From: Mycolicibacterium litorale
GTDB lineage: Bacteria; Actinomycetota; Actinomycetes; Mycobacteriales; Mycobacteriaceae
DNA: 64,000 bases
NCBI GenBank assembly: GCA_002007745.1
Contig: CP019882.1
Coordinates: 1,736,001-1,800,000 of the forward strand
Direction of reading: 5' to 3'
Below the pieces are notes generated by a model that did no database searches, had not been told where the DNA came from, and saw only the letters and a program-made list of their open reading frames with translations. Positions within the stretch are counted from its first letter, which is position 1. Each line of letters starts with the position of its first letter. The position numbers were made by a program, and so were the translations under genes. Positions 8,666 through 18,198 of this stretch are shown one piece after another.

Positions 8666-9560
8666 CCCGACTACCGAGTGAGCTGCACCTGCCGTGCCGC
8701 CCTGATCGGCGTTTGCTGACTGCAGGGAACCGCCGGTACCGATCTCTCAGGAATTCCTTGGAGTTCTCATGCGAACGTCCAATCGAATTGTGTCGTGGAA
8801 ATCGCTCAATTGAACAATTGCGGCAATATCAGCAACGGCAGCAGCTAATAACAATTCCGCGCTAACCAGGAAGAACACCCGGGCGCCACCGCGTTGGGCG
8901 ACGATGTCGGCTCGGCTGGCTCACCTACCTGTTTGACCGCGGAACAACGTGACGGCTCAGTTCCCCGATCGAAACAAGTTCAAACCCACTTCTGGCGGAT
9001 CTGGTGTACGTGGGTGTCGGCGCCTGGTCGACCGCGCCGTGGGCGCCGGCCGGCGTCTGGTGAGCGGTGCCGAAGTCGACGCCGGCGTGTCCTTGCTGGG
9101 AATGTCCGTAGAGCGAGGCTCAAAGGGTTTGCACAGCATCAGTACAGGCAGCGAACACCGCAGTCGGAGCTGGGTAGGGCGACTCGGTCTTGCTGCCATC
9201 GCGCCGGCGTTCCGCATTCGACAGACGGTGCCCGGTGAGCCCGACCGCGCGGCGGCCGGGATCTTGCGGCCGCAACCACCGTCCTGACCACTGCGGACCC
9301 GGTGCGGCGCCCAGGGCATGCCGGGGCCGGCGTCCGCGCGACATGCGCCATCCCGGGCAAGCGGCCGGTTATTTGCCATGGCGAACATGTCGCAGGCGTC
9401 AATTATTTCGCCAGTTACTTTCCCATCAGCTAATTGAAATCGAACAGGTAACGTTTGCGATCCGCAAATAGGGGGAACCTGAGAGAAGCCCCTTTGCTGC
9501 TTAGGTTTTTCTCAGGTAAGTTGCGTCTGTCGGGGCCTGGATCCACGTGAAGGGAAAGTC
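8666..9560. other. Long intergenic stretch with AT-rich islands
   Basis: No coding frame here has a convincing product. Two patches (about 8740-8870 and 9395-9480) are clearly richer in A/T than the surroundings and contain short repeats such as CAATTG-AA-CAATTG near 8809. Short frames near 8769 (14 codons) and 8949 (112 codons) are open but have unremarkable composition and no recognisable domain. The right end carries two inverted repeats and the ribosome site of the following gene. It may hold a degraded gene, a regulatory RNA or only a long promoter. Confidence 0.4.
9454..9516 (+). promoter_or_regulatory. Two inverted repeats in the leader of the alanine-rich repeat gene
   Basis: TTTGCG-ATC-CGCAAA (9454-9468) is a perfect six-base-arm palindrome, operator-like in size. 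CCTGAGAGAA (9478-9487) can pair with TTTTCTCAGG (9507-9516), with one G-U pair, to give a ten-pair stem 45 bases ahead of the ATG at 9561. Either could regulate transcription or translation of the large gene downstream. No regulator is identifiable. Confidence 0.35.
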
Positions 9561-12500
9561 ATGGACGTTGCTGTTCGGTCATATTTGACCGCGGGGTGGC
9601 AGTATTCGGGGCCAGCGCCATCGCGCTCGCGCCCATTCAGGTGACACCGCCAGACATTCACATCGCCAGCAACCGCGCATTGTCCGCATTGGCCGACGTG
9701 TCGCTGTCGTCGCTGTCCGATGTGATCCAGGCCCTCAACGGCGCCTGGAGCGGGTTGCAGGGCGGACTCAACGCCATCAACGGCGCGGCCGACACCGCCA
9801 TCACCCAGCTCGGTGACGCTCTGCAGGCCGCTTTGATCTCGGGAATCAGCTCCGGCAACACGGCATTGCAGTCGATCGTCGACGGGCTGCTCGCCAGTGG
9901 CAGTGCCTTGGCCAAGGCAGTGGACAACGCCCTGGCGCAGTTCCCCACTCCGCAGGCGTTCATCAGTGCTTTGGTGCAGGCCTTCGGCAGCATTGACATC
10001 AATCTCGGCTTGGCGCTGCAGGCTGCGCTCAATGTGAGCATCGACGGCGCGGTGGCGCTGGCGAATGCCTTGGCGGCCGGCGGTGCGGCCTTGGCCGCGG
10101 CGTTCCAGGCCGCCGTTGCGGCGTTCCCGACCCCAGCCGATTTCGCCGCTGCGATCAGCGGCGCTCTGGCGGCGATCAACCCGACGCTGGGTGTGGTGGC
10201 CAATGCGTTGACCACGTTCACCGGTCAGTTGGCGACGACCATTCAGGCGGGAATTGCCGCTGGGCTCACCGGTTTCCAGGCGCTGCTCAATGCGCTCAGT
10301 GATGGTGGCAGTGCGCTGTCGGCGGCGTTCCAGGCGGCGCTGGCGGCGTTCCCGAGCCCGCAGGCGTTCATCAACGCGTTGGTGCAGGCGTTCAGCAATA
10401 TCGACGTCAACCTCGGCTTGGCGTTGCAGGCCGCCATCAATGTGAGTATTGACGGGTTGCAGGGTTTCGTCGACGCGCTGGTCTCCGGTGGTGCCACGTT
10501 GGCCGCGGCGTTCAACGCCGCACTGGCGGCGTTCCCCACTCCGGCGGCGTTCGTGGCCGCTCTCAATGGCGCTCTGGCGGCGATCAACCCGACGCTGGGT
10601 GTGGTGGCGAACGCGTTGACCACGTTCACCGGTCAGCTGGGTGCGACGATCCAGGCGGGAATTGCCGCTGGGCTCACCGGTTTCCAGGCGCTGCTCAATG
10701 CGCTCAGTGATGGTGGCAGCGCACTGTCGGCCGCCTTCCAGGCGGCCTTGGCGGCGTTCCCGAACCCGCAGGCGTTCATCAACGCGTTGGTGCAGGCGTT
10801 CAGCAATATCGACGTCAACCTCGGCTTGGCGTTGCAGGCGGCGCTCAACGTCGGTATCGACGGGTTGCAGGGTTTCGTCGACGCGCTGGTCTCCGGTGGT
10901 GCCACGTTGGCCGCGGCGTTCAACGCCGCACTGGCGGCGTTCCCGACCCCCGCGGCGTTCGTGGCCGCTCTCAATGGCGCTCTGGCGGCGATCAACCCGA
11001 CGCTGGGTGTGGTGGCGAACGCGTTGACCACGTTCACCGGTCAGCTGGCGACGACCATTCAGGCGGGAATTGCCGCTGGGCTCACCGGTTTCCAGGCGCT
11101 GCTCAATGCGCTCAGTGATGGTGGCAGTGCGCTGTCGGCGGCGTTCCAGGCGGCCTTGGCGGCGTTCCCGAACCCGCAGGCGTTCATCAACGCGTTGGTG
11201 CAGGCGTTCAGCAATATCGACGTCAACCTCGGCTTGGCGTTGCAGGCGGCGCTCAACGTCGGTATCGACGGGTTGCAGGGTTTCGTCGACGCGCTGGTCT
11301 CCGGTGGTGCCACGTTGGCCGCGGCGTTCAACGCCGCACTGGCGGCGTTCCCGACCCCCGCGGCGTTCGTGGCCGCTCTCAATGGCGCTCTGGCGGCGAT
11401 CAACCCGACGCTGGGTGTGCTGGCGAACGCGTTGACCACGTTCACCGGTCAGCTGGGTGCGACGATCCAGGCGGGAATTGCCGCTGGGCTCACCGGTTTC
11501 CAGGCGCTGCTCAATGCGCTCAGTGATGGTGGCAGCGCACTGTCGGCCGCCTTCCAGGCGGCCTTGGCGGCGTTCCCGAGCCCGCAGGCGTTCATCAACG
11601 CGTTGGTGCAGGCGTTCAGCAATATCGACGTCAACCTCGGCTTGGCGTTGCAGGCGGCGCTCAACGTCGGTATCGACGGGTTGCAGGGTTTCGTCGACGC
11701 GCTGGTCTCCGGTGGCGCCACGTTGGCCGCGGCGTTCAACGCCGCACTGGCGGCGTTCCCGACCCCCGCGGCGTTCGTGGCCGCTCTCAATGGCGCTCTG
11801 GCGGCGATCAACCCGACGCTGGGTGTGGTGGCGAACGCGTTGACCACGTTCACCGGTCAGCTGGCGACGACCATTCAGGCGGGAATTGCCGCTGGGCTCA
11901 CCGGTTTCCAGGCGCTGCTCAATGCGCTCAGTGATGGTGGCAGTGCGCTGTCGGCGGCGTTCCAGGCAGCGCTGGCGGCGTTCCCGAGCCCGCAGGCGTT
12001 CATCAACGCGTTGGTGCAGGCGTTCAGCAATATCGACGTCAACCTCGGCTTGGCGTTGCAGGCGGCGCTCAACGTCGGTATCGACGGGTTGCAGGGTTTC
12101 GTCGACGCGCTGGTCTCCGGTGGCGCCACGTTGGCCGCGGCGTTCAACGCCGCACTCAAGGCGTTCCCGACCCCCGCGGCATTCGTGGCCGCCCTCAACG
12201 CCGCACTGGCCGGGATCAACCCGACGCTGGGAATCTTGACCGGTGCACTGACGACATTGACCGGCCAGATCGGTACGACCATCCAAGCCGGGATTGCCGC
12301 CGGGCAGACCGCCTTCCAGGCATTGATCGCCGGCTTGAGCAATGGAGCCAGCGCACTGTCGGCCGCCTTCCAGGCAGCCTTGGCCGCGTTCCCGAACCCG
12401 GCGGCCTTCATCAACGCTCTCGTCAACGCCCTGGGCAACATCGACATCAATCTGGGGTTGGCACTGCAGGCGGCGCTCAACGTGAGCGTCGATGGACTGC

Positions 12501-13573
12501 AGGGCTTCGTCGATGCCCTGGCATCCGGCGGCGCCGCGTTGGCCGCGGCCTTCAACGCCGCGGTGGCCGCCTTCCCGTCGCCGGCCCAGTTCGTCGCGGC
12601 GGCTTCCGCCGCGCTGAACACAGTCACCGGGGCGCTCGGTGGCGGCTTCCAAGCCGCCTTGCACGCCGGACAGGAGGTGCTCCAGACGGGTGCCGCCGCG
12701 CTCACCGCCGGACTCAATGCCGGGTTGGCCGCTGGTAGTGCACTGATCGGCGCCCTCAACAACGGGCTCATCGTCGGTGGTGCTGCGTTGGACACCGCGA
12801 TCAAGGCGGCCCTGTCGGCACTCCCGAGTCCGGAAGCGGTGGTGAACGCTCTCGCCACGGCAGGAGCACACATCAGCGCCCAACTCACCGCACTGGCTCA
12901 GTCGCTGAACGCAAGCCTGCAGGCCTCGTTCAACTTCAACTTCGGCGGTATCCACCTCGGGGGCGGCCTCGATGCGGGCGTCGGCGGGGCAGCCGCGACG
13001 CTGGCGGCCGCGGGTGCGGCCGTGACGTCGGCGGTGAAGGGTGTCAACGACACGGTGACCAGCATCGCCGGCAATGCGCCGACGGTCTCGCTGAAGGTCA
13101 AGGACACCACGGCACCGACTGCGAGCGCAGGGAAGGCCGCGACCGACACCGACACCGTGTCGCCGTCGGCCGCGAACTCCGGCACGAAGGCCTCGGTGCC
13201 GTCGGTCTCGACGCCGTCGCTGCCCAAGCTGCCGGCACCGCCGAAGCTCCCGTCGCTGTCGCTGCCGAAGCTCCCGTCGCTGTCGTTGCCGTCGCTGCCC
13301 AAGCCGTCGACGACCCCGGCCAAGGATGCGACGGACACCAAGGACGGCACCGACACGAAGGATTCCTCGCCGGCTCCCTCGCCGGCCAAGGATTCGACAA
13401 AGGACTCGACCGACGCCAAGCCGTCGACGAAGTCGCCGTCGTCGGACGCCAAGGGTGACGGTTCGCCCAAGGCGCCTGGCGCGTCGAAGAAGTCGTCGGC
13501 CGGTGCCGGACCGAGCGCGAAGAAGAGCTCCGGCTCGGACTCGAAGTCGGCGAAGAGCGGTAAGGCTGCCTAG
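9561..13573 (+). CDS. Giant alanine-rich tandem-repeat protein, surface-type, with a frame break near its start
   Basis: The main frame gives about 1,325 residues from GTG 9596. The better start is ATG 9561, eleven codons before the break and directly behind AGGGAAAG. It encodes MDVAVRSYLTAG, which joins VAVFGASAIALAP to make a plausible signal or anchor segment if one base is added to the G run at 9593-9596. The body is about seven units of 136 residues, five nearly identical. Each unit is itself two related halves with the pattern GGxxLxAAF-AALAAFPxP-AF. The last 200 residues are a Ser/Pro/Lys/Asp/Thr-rich disordered tail with PSLPKLP repeats. There are no cysteines. A helical, cell-surface or wall-spanning role is inferred; no function is known. 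Confidence 0.75.
10241..12280 (+). repeat. Five near-identical 408-bp tandem repeats
   Basis: The unit starts at 10241, 10649, 11057, 11465 and 11873, exactly 408 bp apart. Each encodes 136 residues beginning IQAGIAAGLTGFQALL. Copies differ at only a handful of bases, for example FPSP versus FPNP and GATIQ versus TTIQ. Two diverged copies flank them, from about 9833 and from 12281. The low divergence implies recent duplication or gene conversion, so copy number probably varies between strains. The array may also be collapsed or expanded in assembly. Confidence 0.92.
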
Positions 13574-13652
13574 CGCCTAAGCGCTAGACGCCCTCGACAC
13601 CCCTCGACACCCATTGCACTGTGGCCCCTCCCGAGTCCGGGAGGGGCCACAG
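13570..13652 (+). terminator. Palindrome at stop codon followed by strong intrinsic terminator
   Basis: CTAGCGC-CTAA-GCGCTAG (13570-13587) overlaps the TAG stop of the repeat gene. A perfect 14-bp stem beginning CTGTGGCCCC with loop GAGTCC occupies 13619-13652. The second hairpin lies between this gene and the convergent Mce-associated gene and would end transcripts from both. Confidence 0.7.
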
Positions 13653-13717
13653 TCGTGTGCGCGGTCCGCAATGGCGTCGGACGCGGCCCGGCGATTCCGG
13701 GCATGCGAGCGGTCCGC

Positions 13718-14464
13718 TCAGACGAATTCGACGTCGGAAACTTTGATCTGCCCGTTGTCGTGTTCAAGGGTGATCACCACCCGCCAAACCCGGGGCTGCT
13801 GATCTTCCTTGGGGGCATCGGGGCCTTCCCGGTGCGAGGTGGCGGCGACGAGAACGACGGCTGTGTCGGCGTCCATCGATTCCACGGCGGCATCGTTGAC
13901 GGTCACCTTGGTGGACATCTTGGAGTCCTGCAGCGCCTTGACCAGATCGTCGGCGCTGTCCTCCATGTTGCTCTTGAACTTGCCGGTGGAGTCGTCGATG
14001 ATGCGCTGAACGCTCTCCTTAGCCTTGGTGTAGTCCATTGACATCAGGTTCACCACACCTTGGCGGGCCGCCGCCGAGTACTCGGCGGTGTGATGACGTT
14101 CCGACTCGGCTTTTCGGTGCTGCCACACCAGGTAACCGGTGCCGCCCGACAGGCCGGCGATCGCCAGGACAGCCACCGTTGCGGCCACTGCCTTGAGGCT
14201 GGGCGGACGTAGCCGCCGCTTGGGCGCGGCCACCTCGTCGGCGGTCGCAGCCCCGTCCTCGGGGCCGTCACTGTCGGCGACGTCAGAGTCGGTCGGTGCC
14301 GGTGTGGCGGCGTCGAGCTTGCGGCGCAGTTCGTTTGCGCGGGCCCGAGCGGCCTCGGCCCGAGCCTCGGCCGCGGCGGCTGCTGCCTCGGCGGCGTCAG
14401 CGGTCACGAGGTCGTCGGCGTCGTCGGCATCGGGCGCCTCAGACTCAGGTTTGCCCGGCGGCAT
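13718..14464 (-). CDS. Mce-associated membrane protein
   Basis: This 248-residue protein has the standard Mce-associated (Mas/Omam) plan. It has an acidic, alanine-rich cytoplasmic coiled-coil region (residues 1-85), one transmembrane helix (about 93-115) ending GYLVWQHRKA, and an extracytoplasmic domain of about 130 residues with the LMSMDYTKAKESVQRIIDDSTGKF signature. Such proteins stabilise Mce lipid-import complexes. It starts at ATG behind GAGGAGG. No mce operon is nearby, so it is an orphan copy. It closely resembles the gene at 22089. Confidence 0.85.
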   Translation of the reverse strand: MPPGKPESEAPDADDADDLVTADAAEAAAAAAEARAEAARARANELRRKLDAATPAPTDSDVADSDGPEDGAATADEVAAPKRRLRPPSLKAVAATVAVLAIAGLSGGTGYLVWQHRKAESERHHTAEYSAAARQGVVNLMSMDYTKAKESVQRIIDDSTGKFKSNMEDSADDLVKALQDSKMSTKVTVNDAAVESMDADTAVVLVAATSHREGPDAPKEDQQPRVWRVVITLEHDNGQIKVSDVEFV

Positions 14465-14621
14465 CAGACCTCCTCGTCCCGCACGGTCGCATCGCGGTGA
14501 GCGACCGTAACACTGCCGACCAGCATTCCACAGCGGCAGTTCCCGGTCCGGCGGTGGTTTGCTCGTCGGCAGACCCGACCCCGCCGATTTTCTTTTCTGA
14601 CCCGGAGAATTCGCTTACCGA

Positions 14622-15047
14622 GTGTGCGAAAGTATTCGGGTGCGATCGACCGTGCCAGTTCTTGCTGCCCTCCTGGCCGCCGGAGTGTTGACGCCGGCTT
14701 CGGCCGCTGCCGACCCAGCCGCCGCGCCGGTGAACGCCAGCGAATGCAATGACGCGTTCTGTACGCCGGGTATCGCGGCGGGAATGGAACTCGGCGCCCC
14801 GTGCAACGACACCGGTTACTACGTGTTCGCCGTCGACACCCGGAACAACTGGGGTCGATTGCTGTTCTGCGGCTCGCCGCGGCGCTATGAGCCGCGCTAC
14901 TTCCGCTCGCCCCCGATGGTCGGGGTCAAGGAGTTCAACTCTAACTGCACCGGCTACGAGAACTACGTCGCCCAGGCCCCCGACGGGCTGTTCTTGACTT
15001 GCGCCATCCAGGGCAACGAAAGCATCTGGGTTCGCGGCGACGCCTAA
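14622..15047 (+). CDS. Secreted protein with six cysteines, unknown function
   Basis: A protein of up to 141 residues has an N-terminal hydrophobic segment ending ASAAADP, consistent with Sec export. The start is uncertain: GTG 14622 has GGAGA somewhat far upstream, and GTG 14640 would give a more normal signal peptide. The mature part has six cysteines (SEC, AFC, APC, LFC, NC, TC), so three disulfides are possible. It also has aromatic-rich segments such as YYVFAVDTRNNWGRLLFCG. No named family is recognised. It converges on another small secreted protein at 15091. Confidence 0.65.
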   Translation: MCESIRVRSTVPVLAALLAAGVLTPASAAADPAAAPVNASECNDAFCTPGIAAGMELGAPCNDTGYYVFAVDTRNNWGRLLFCGSPRRYEPRYFRSPPMVGVKEFNSNCTGYENYVAQAPDGLFLTCAIQGNESIWVRGDA

Positions 15048-15090
15048 GGGGTCGGCCCGGCTGGTGGTCGGGCGGCTACGTGCTCGCTGC

Positions 15091-15504
15091 TCACCAGTTC
15101 CGAAGCGAGCACAGCGCGCCCTTGGCGCCGGAGTTCTCCGCGACGACAACGCCGTCCACGGCCAGCACGCAGTGAAAGTTCGGCGGGAACTTCGACAGGC
15201 CGCTGGTGGCCATCACCATCGCCCACTCGTCGGGGTTGGCGAGCTGGACGTTGAGCACCCACTTCTGGCTGGGGCCGACGTCGGCCTCGATCTTGGGGCT
15301 GAACATGTACGGATCGTGGCTGTAGTCGGCCCAGTTCGGCGGGTCGATGTCGCGGTAGTAGATGTCGGCAGCGCGGAACGGCTGCTCGGCGAACACGCTG
15401 TAGGTGACCTGATGCATCACCGGTTCTTCGGCGTTGGCGGGACCCGCCCCGGCCACCCCGGCCACCGCGAGAACCAGCGCTGAACCCACCCGGACGAACC
15501 TCAT
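15091..15504 (-). CDS. Small secreted protein, MmpS-like in appearance
   Basis: The 137-residue protein starts at ATG 15504 with a clear Sec signal peptide (residues 1-25, cleavage near ANAEE). The mature part reads as beta strands: VTYSVFAEQPF, IYYRDIDPPNW and WVLNVQLANP. It ends with FHCVLAVDGVVVAENS-(x)5-LC, a layout resembling the extracytoplasmic domain of MmpS proteins, whose VDG and paired cysteines are characteristic. No MmpL partner lies nearby, and the protein lacks a retained anchor, so the relation is tentative. The longer open frame upstream crosses the promoter and is not used. Confidence 0.65.
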   Translation of the reverse strand: MRFVRVGSALVLAVAGVAGAGPANAEEPVMHQVTYSVFAEQPFRAADIYYRDIDPPNWADYSHDPYMFSPKIEADVGPSQKWVLNVQLANPDEWAMVMATSGLSKFPPNFHCVLAVDGVVVAENSGAKGALCSLRNW

Positions 15505-15693
15505 GGCGCAGCCTGGCACGCCGCCTCCTTCTGCGAAAACACGATTACCGGATTGTAGGTCCTCGATTTGCTCGTGACCGGCGAACTCCCGATCTCGAGC
15601 GACGTCGCCTGATCGCCTCGCGCTGTGATCGGCGAACGCATACACAGGGTTGAATAGAGGGGTGGTGCTAACTCGTGAACCGGTGGCTGACCG

Positions 15694-17091
15694 ATGACCC
15701 TCGTCGCAGGTGTCGATTCGTCCACCCAGTCGTGCAAAGTCGTGATCTGTGACGCCGAAACCGGAGCGGTCGTGCGCTCGGCGTCGACACCGCATCCCCG
15801 GGCACCGAGGTGGCGCCCGAACATTGGTGGGACGCGCTGCAGCAGAGTATCGCCGGGGCCGGCGGCTTCGACGATGTCGCCGCGGTGTCGATCGGCGGTC
15901 AGCAGCACGGCATGGTCTGCCTGGACCGGGACGGCGCCGTGGTCCGTCCGGCGTTGTTGTGGAACGACACCCGCTCCGGCGCCGCGGCCGCCGACTTGGT
16001 CGGCGAACTCGGTGCCGCACGGTGGGCCGCCGAGATCGGGGTCGTCCCGGTCGCCTCGATCACGGTGTCCAAGCTTCGGTGGCTGGCCGACCAGGAGCCG
16101 GCCCACGCCGATGCCACCGCCGCGGTATGCCTGCCGCACGACTGGTTGACCTGGCGACTGCGCGGCAGCACCGACGTCGCCGAGTTGTGCACCGACCGCA
16201 GCGACGCCAGCGGCACCGGTTACTTCTCGGCCGCCACCAACGACTATCGCGACGATGTGCTCACGCTGGCGATGCGGGGCCGTCGGCCGGCGTTGCCGCG
16301 GGTGCTCGGTCCGCGGGAGTCCGCCGGACAGACCGCCTCCGGAGCGGCGCTGGGCCCGGGTGCCGGCGACAATGCCGCTGCCGCACTGGGACTGGGAGCC
16401 GGACTCGGGGACTGTGTGATCTCGCTGGGCACCTCGGGGTGGTCAGCGCGGTCGGTGACGCAGTGCCCGAGGATCCCGACGGCCTGGTGGCCGGCTTCGC
16501 CGATGCCACCGGACGGTATCTCCCGCTGGTGTGCACGCTCAACGGCGCACCGGTGCTGGCCGCGGTCGCGACGATGCTCGGTGTGGACCTCGAGGAGTTC
16601 TCCCGACTGGCGCTGAGCGCTCCGGCCGGAGCCGACGGGCTGATCTGGGTGCCGTACTTCGACGGTGAGCGGTCGCCGAACCTGCCGAACGCCACGGGTG
16701 CGCTGCACGGTGTCACCGGCCGAAACCTCGGGCCGGCCAATGTGGCACGCGCCGCCGTGGAGGGCCTGCTGGCCTCGATGGAGTTCTGCTTGGACAAGAT
16801 CGCCGAACAGGGGATCGAGGCCGGCCGGGTGGTGATGGTCGGCGGGGGAGTGCGCTCGGATGCGGTGCGCCGGATTGCCCCCGCGGTGCTGGGCCGACCG
16901 GTCGTGGTGCCCGAACCCGGCGAGTACGTGGCCCTCGGCGCCGCGCGGCAGGCCGCGTGGCTGTTGACCGGGGCCGACGCACCGCCGGCGTGGGCGACCG
17001 GCGATGCCCAGACCTACGAAGCCGACCCACGCCATGGGTGCTCGACCGATACACCGAAGCCAGGCTGCGGACACTCGGTCAGGACACGTAG
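15694..17091 (+). CDS. xylB: FGGY-family sugar kinase, xylulokinase-like, reading frame broken three times
   Basis: Three frames must be joined to read one FGGY kinase of about 466 residues. The first gives [13 protein letters not shown] (phosphate-binding loop 1). The second gives [11 protein letters not shown], typical of xylulokinases, then WNDTRSG and LGTSG. The third carries [10 protein letters not shown], a C-terminal [18 protein letters not shown] site and [13 protein letters not shown]. The breaks are at C-run 15796-15799, G-run 16436-16439 and C-run 17026-17028. Adding one base at each restores a continuous protein ending at TAG 17091. Product and substrate (D-xylulose) are inferred from family. 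Whether the gene is a pseudogene or a consensus error is discussed under findings. It overlaps the convergent racemase by 13 bases. Confidence 0.8.
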
Positions 17092-18197
17092 CGGCGCGCG
17101 GTGCGCCCCCGGATGCCGGACACGATCTCGTAGTCGATCGTGCCGGCGCCGCGGGCCCAGTCCGCTGCCGTCGGCTCCCCGGCCGCGCCGGTGCCGAACA
17201 GCACCGCACGGTCACCCTCGGTGACACCGGCACCGTCGGGGCCCAGGTCGACGACGAACTGGTCCATACAGATCCGGCCCACGTTGCGGAACCGCCGGCC
17301 GCCGATCGCGACCGTCAGGGCGTTCGACAACACCCGCGGCACGCCGTCGGCGTATCCACAGGCCACCACCGCGACGGTGGTGTCGCGCTGCGCCGTCCAG
17401 GTGTGGTTGTAGGAAACGCCTTGGCCGGCAGCGATTCTCTTGACCAGGGCGATCTCCGCGGTCAGTGTCATGGCCGGAATCAACCCGAAGTCGCCGACGG
17501 CGGGCACCGGGGTGCGCCCGTAGATGGCGATCCCGGAGCGCACCAGGTCACGGGACAGCTCCGGGCGGGTCAGCGCCGCCGCCGAGTTGGAGATGTGCAC
17601 GACCTGCGGGGCCGCGCCCACCCGGCGCAGATCGGTCACGCAGGCGTCCAGGCCGGCCGCCTGGCGGTCGTTGAGCGGGTGCTGGGGCTCATCGCCGTGG
17701 GCGAGGTGGGTCATCGCGGTTCGCAGCACGATCGCCTGGGAGGCCCCGTACTTGGCGAGCGCGTCGCGCAACAGCGGCCAGTCGGCAGGCGCCGCGCCGC
17801 TGCGTCCCAGGCCGGTGTCGACCTTGACCCCGACCGTGGCGGTGACACCCAGCCGGTCGGCGGCTGCCACCACCTCCGAGAGCTGGCGCACCGAGGACAC
17901 CACCACCTCGACCCCTGCCGCGATCGCACCGCGGAAATCGGTTGTCGGCGTGTGTAACCACGCGATGACCGGGGCATCGACACCGTCGCGGCGCAGCGCC
18001 AGTGCCTCCTCGACAGTGGCCACGCCCAGTTCGGCCGCACCGGCTCTCAATGCCGCGCGAGCGACCTGGCTGGCGCCGTGCCCGTACCCGTCCGCCTTGA
18101 CGACAGCCAGCACACCGACGCCCGAACGCTGTCGCACCACGGCGACGTTGTGTGCGACAGCCCCCAGGTCGACCACGGCCTCGACCGCGGCAGCCAT
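17079..18197 (-). CDS. alr: Alanine racemase, probably a second copy
   Basis: The 372-residue PLP enzyme interconverts L- and D-alanine. The PLP lysine is K34 in [10 protein letters not shown], the second catalytic residue is Y263 in VSYNHTW, and CMDQ and the RSG-IAIYGR phosphate-contact region are present. The essential mycobacterial alr normally sits in another chromosomal context, so this copy may be dedicated to the cassette; that is inference. It starts at ATG one base after the stop of the transaminase gene, so the two are translationally coupled. Its tail overlaps the convergent sugar kinase. Confidence 0.88.
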   Translation of the reverse strand: MAAAVEAVVDLGAVAHNVAVVRQRSGVGVLAVVKADGYGHGASQVARAALRAGAAELGVATVEEALALRRDGVDAPVIAWLHTPTTDFRGAIAAGVEVVVSSVRQLSEVVAAADRLGVTATVGVKVDTGLGRSGAAPADWPLLRDALAKYGASQAIVLRTAMTHLAHGDEPQHPLNDRQAAGLDACVTDLRRVGAAPQVVHISNSAAALTRPELSRDLVRSGIAIYGRTPVPAVGDFGLIPAMTLTAEIALVKRIAAGQGVSYNHTWTAQRDTTVAVVACGYADGVPRVLSNALTVAIGGRRFRNVGRICMDQFVVDLGPDGAGVTEGDRAVLFGTGAAGEPTAADWARGAGTIDYEIVSGIRGRTARRYVS

Positions 18198-18198
18198 G

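Noticed and set aside
10241..12280. CRISPR or other spaced-repeat array
   Set aside because: Repeats are 408 bp, contiguous and coding, with no unique spacers.
9512..12955. A minus-strand open frame of 1,147 codons opposite the alanine-rich gene
   Set aside because: Its product is an Arg/Gln/Glu-rich repeat that only mirrors the 408-bp plus-strand repeats. It has no ribosome site or domain. The plus-strand product has signal-like and disordered-tail features.
15694..17091. Calling the sugar kinase a pseudogene
   Set aside because: The three breaks share the single-base run-loss form seen in essential fas, so consensus error is more likely than decay.
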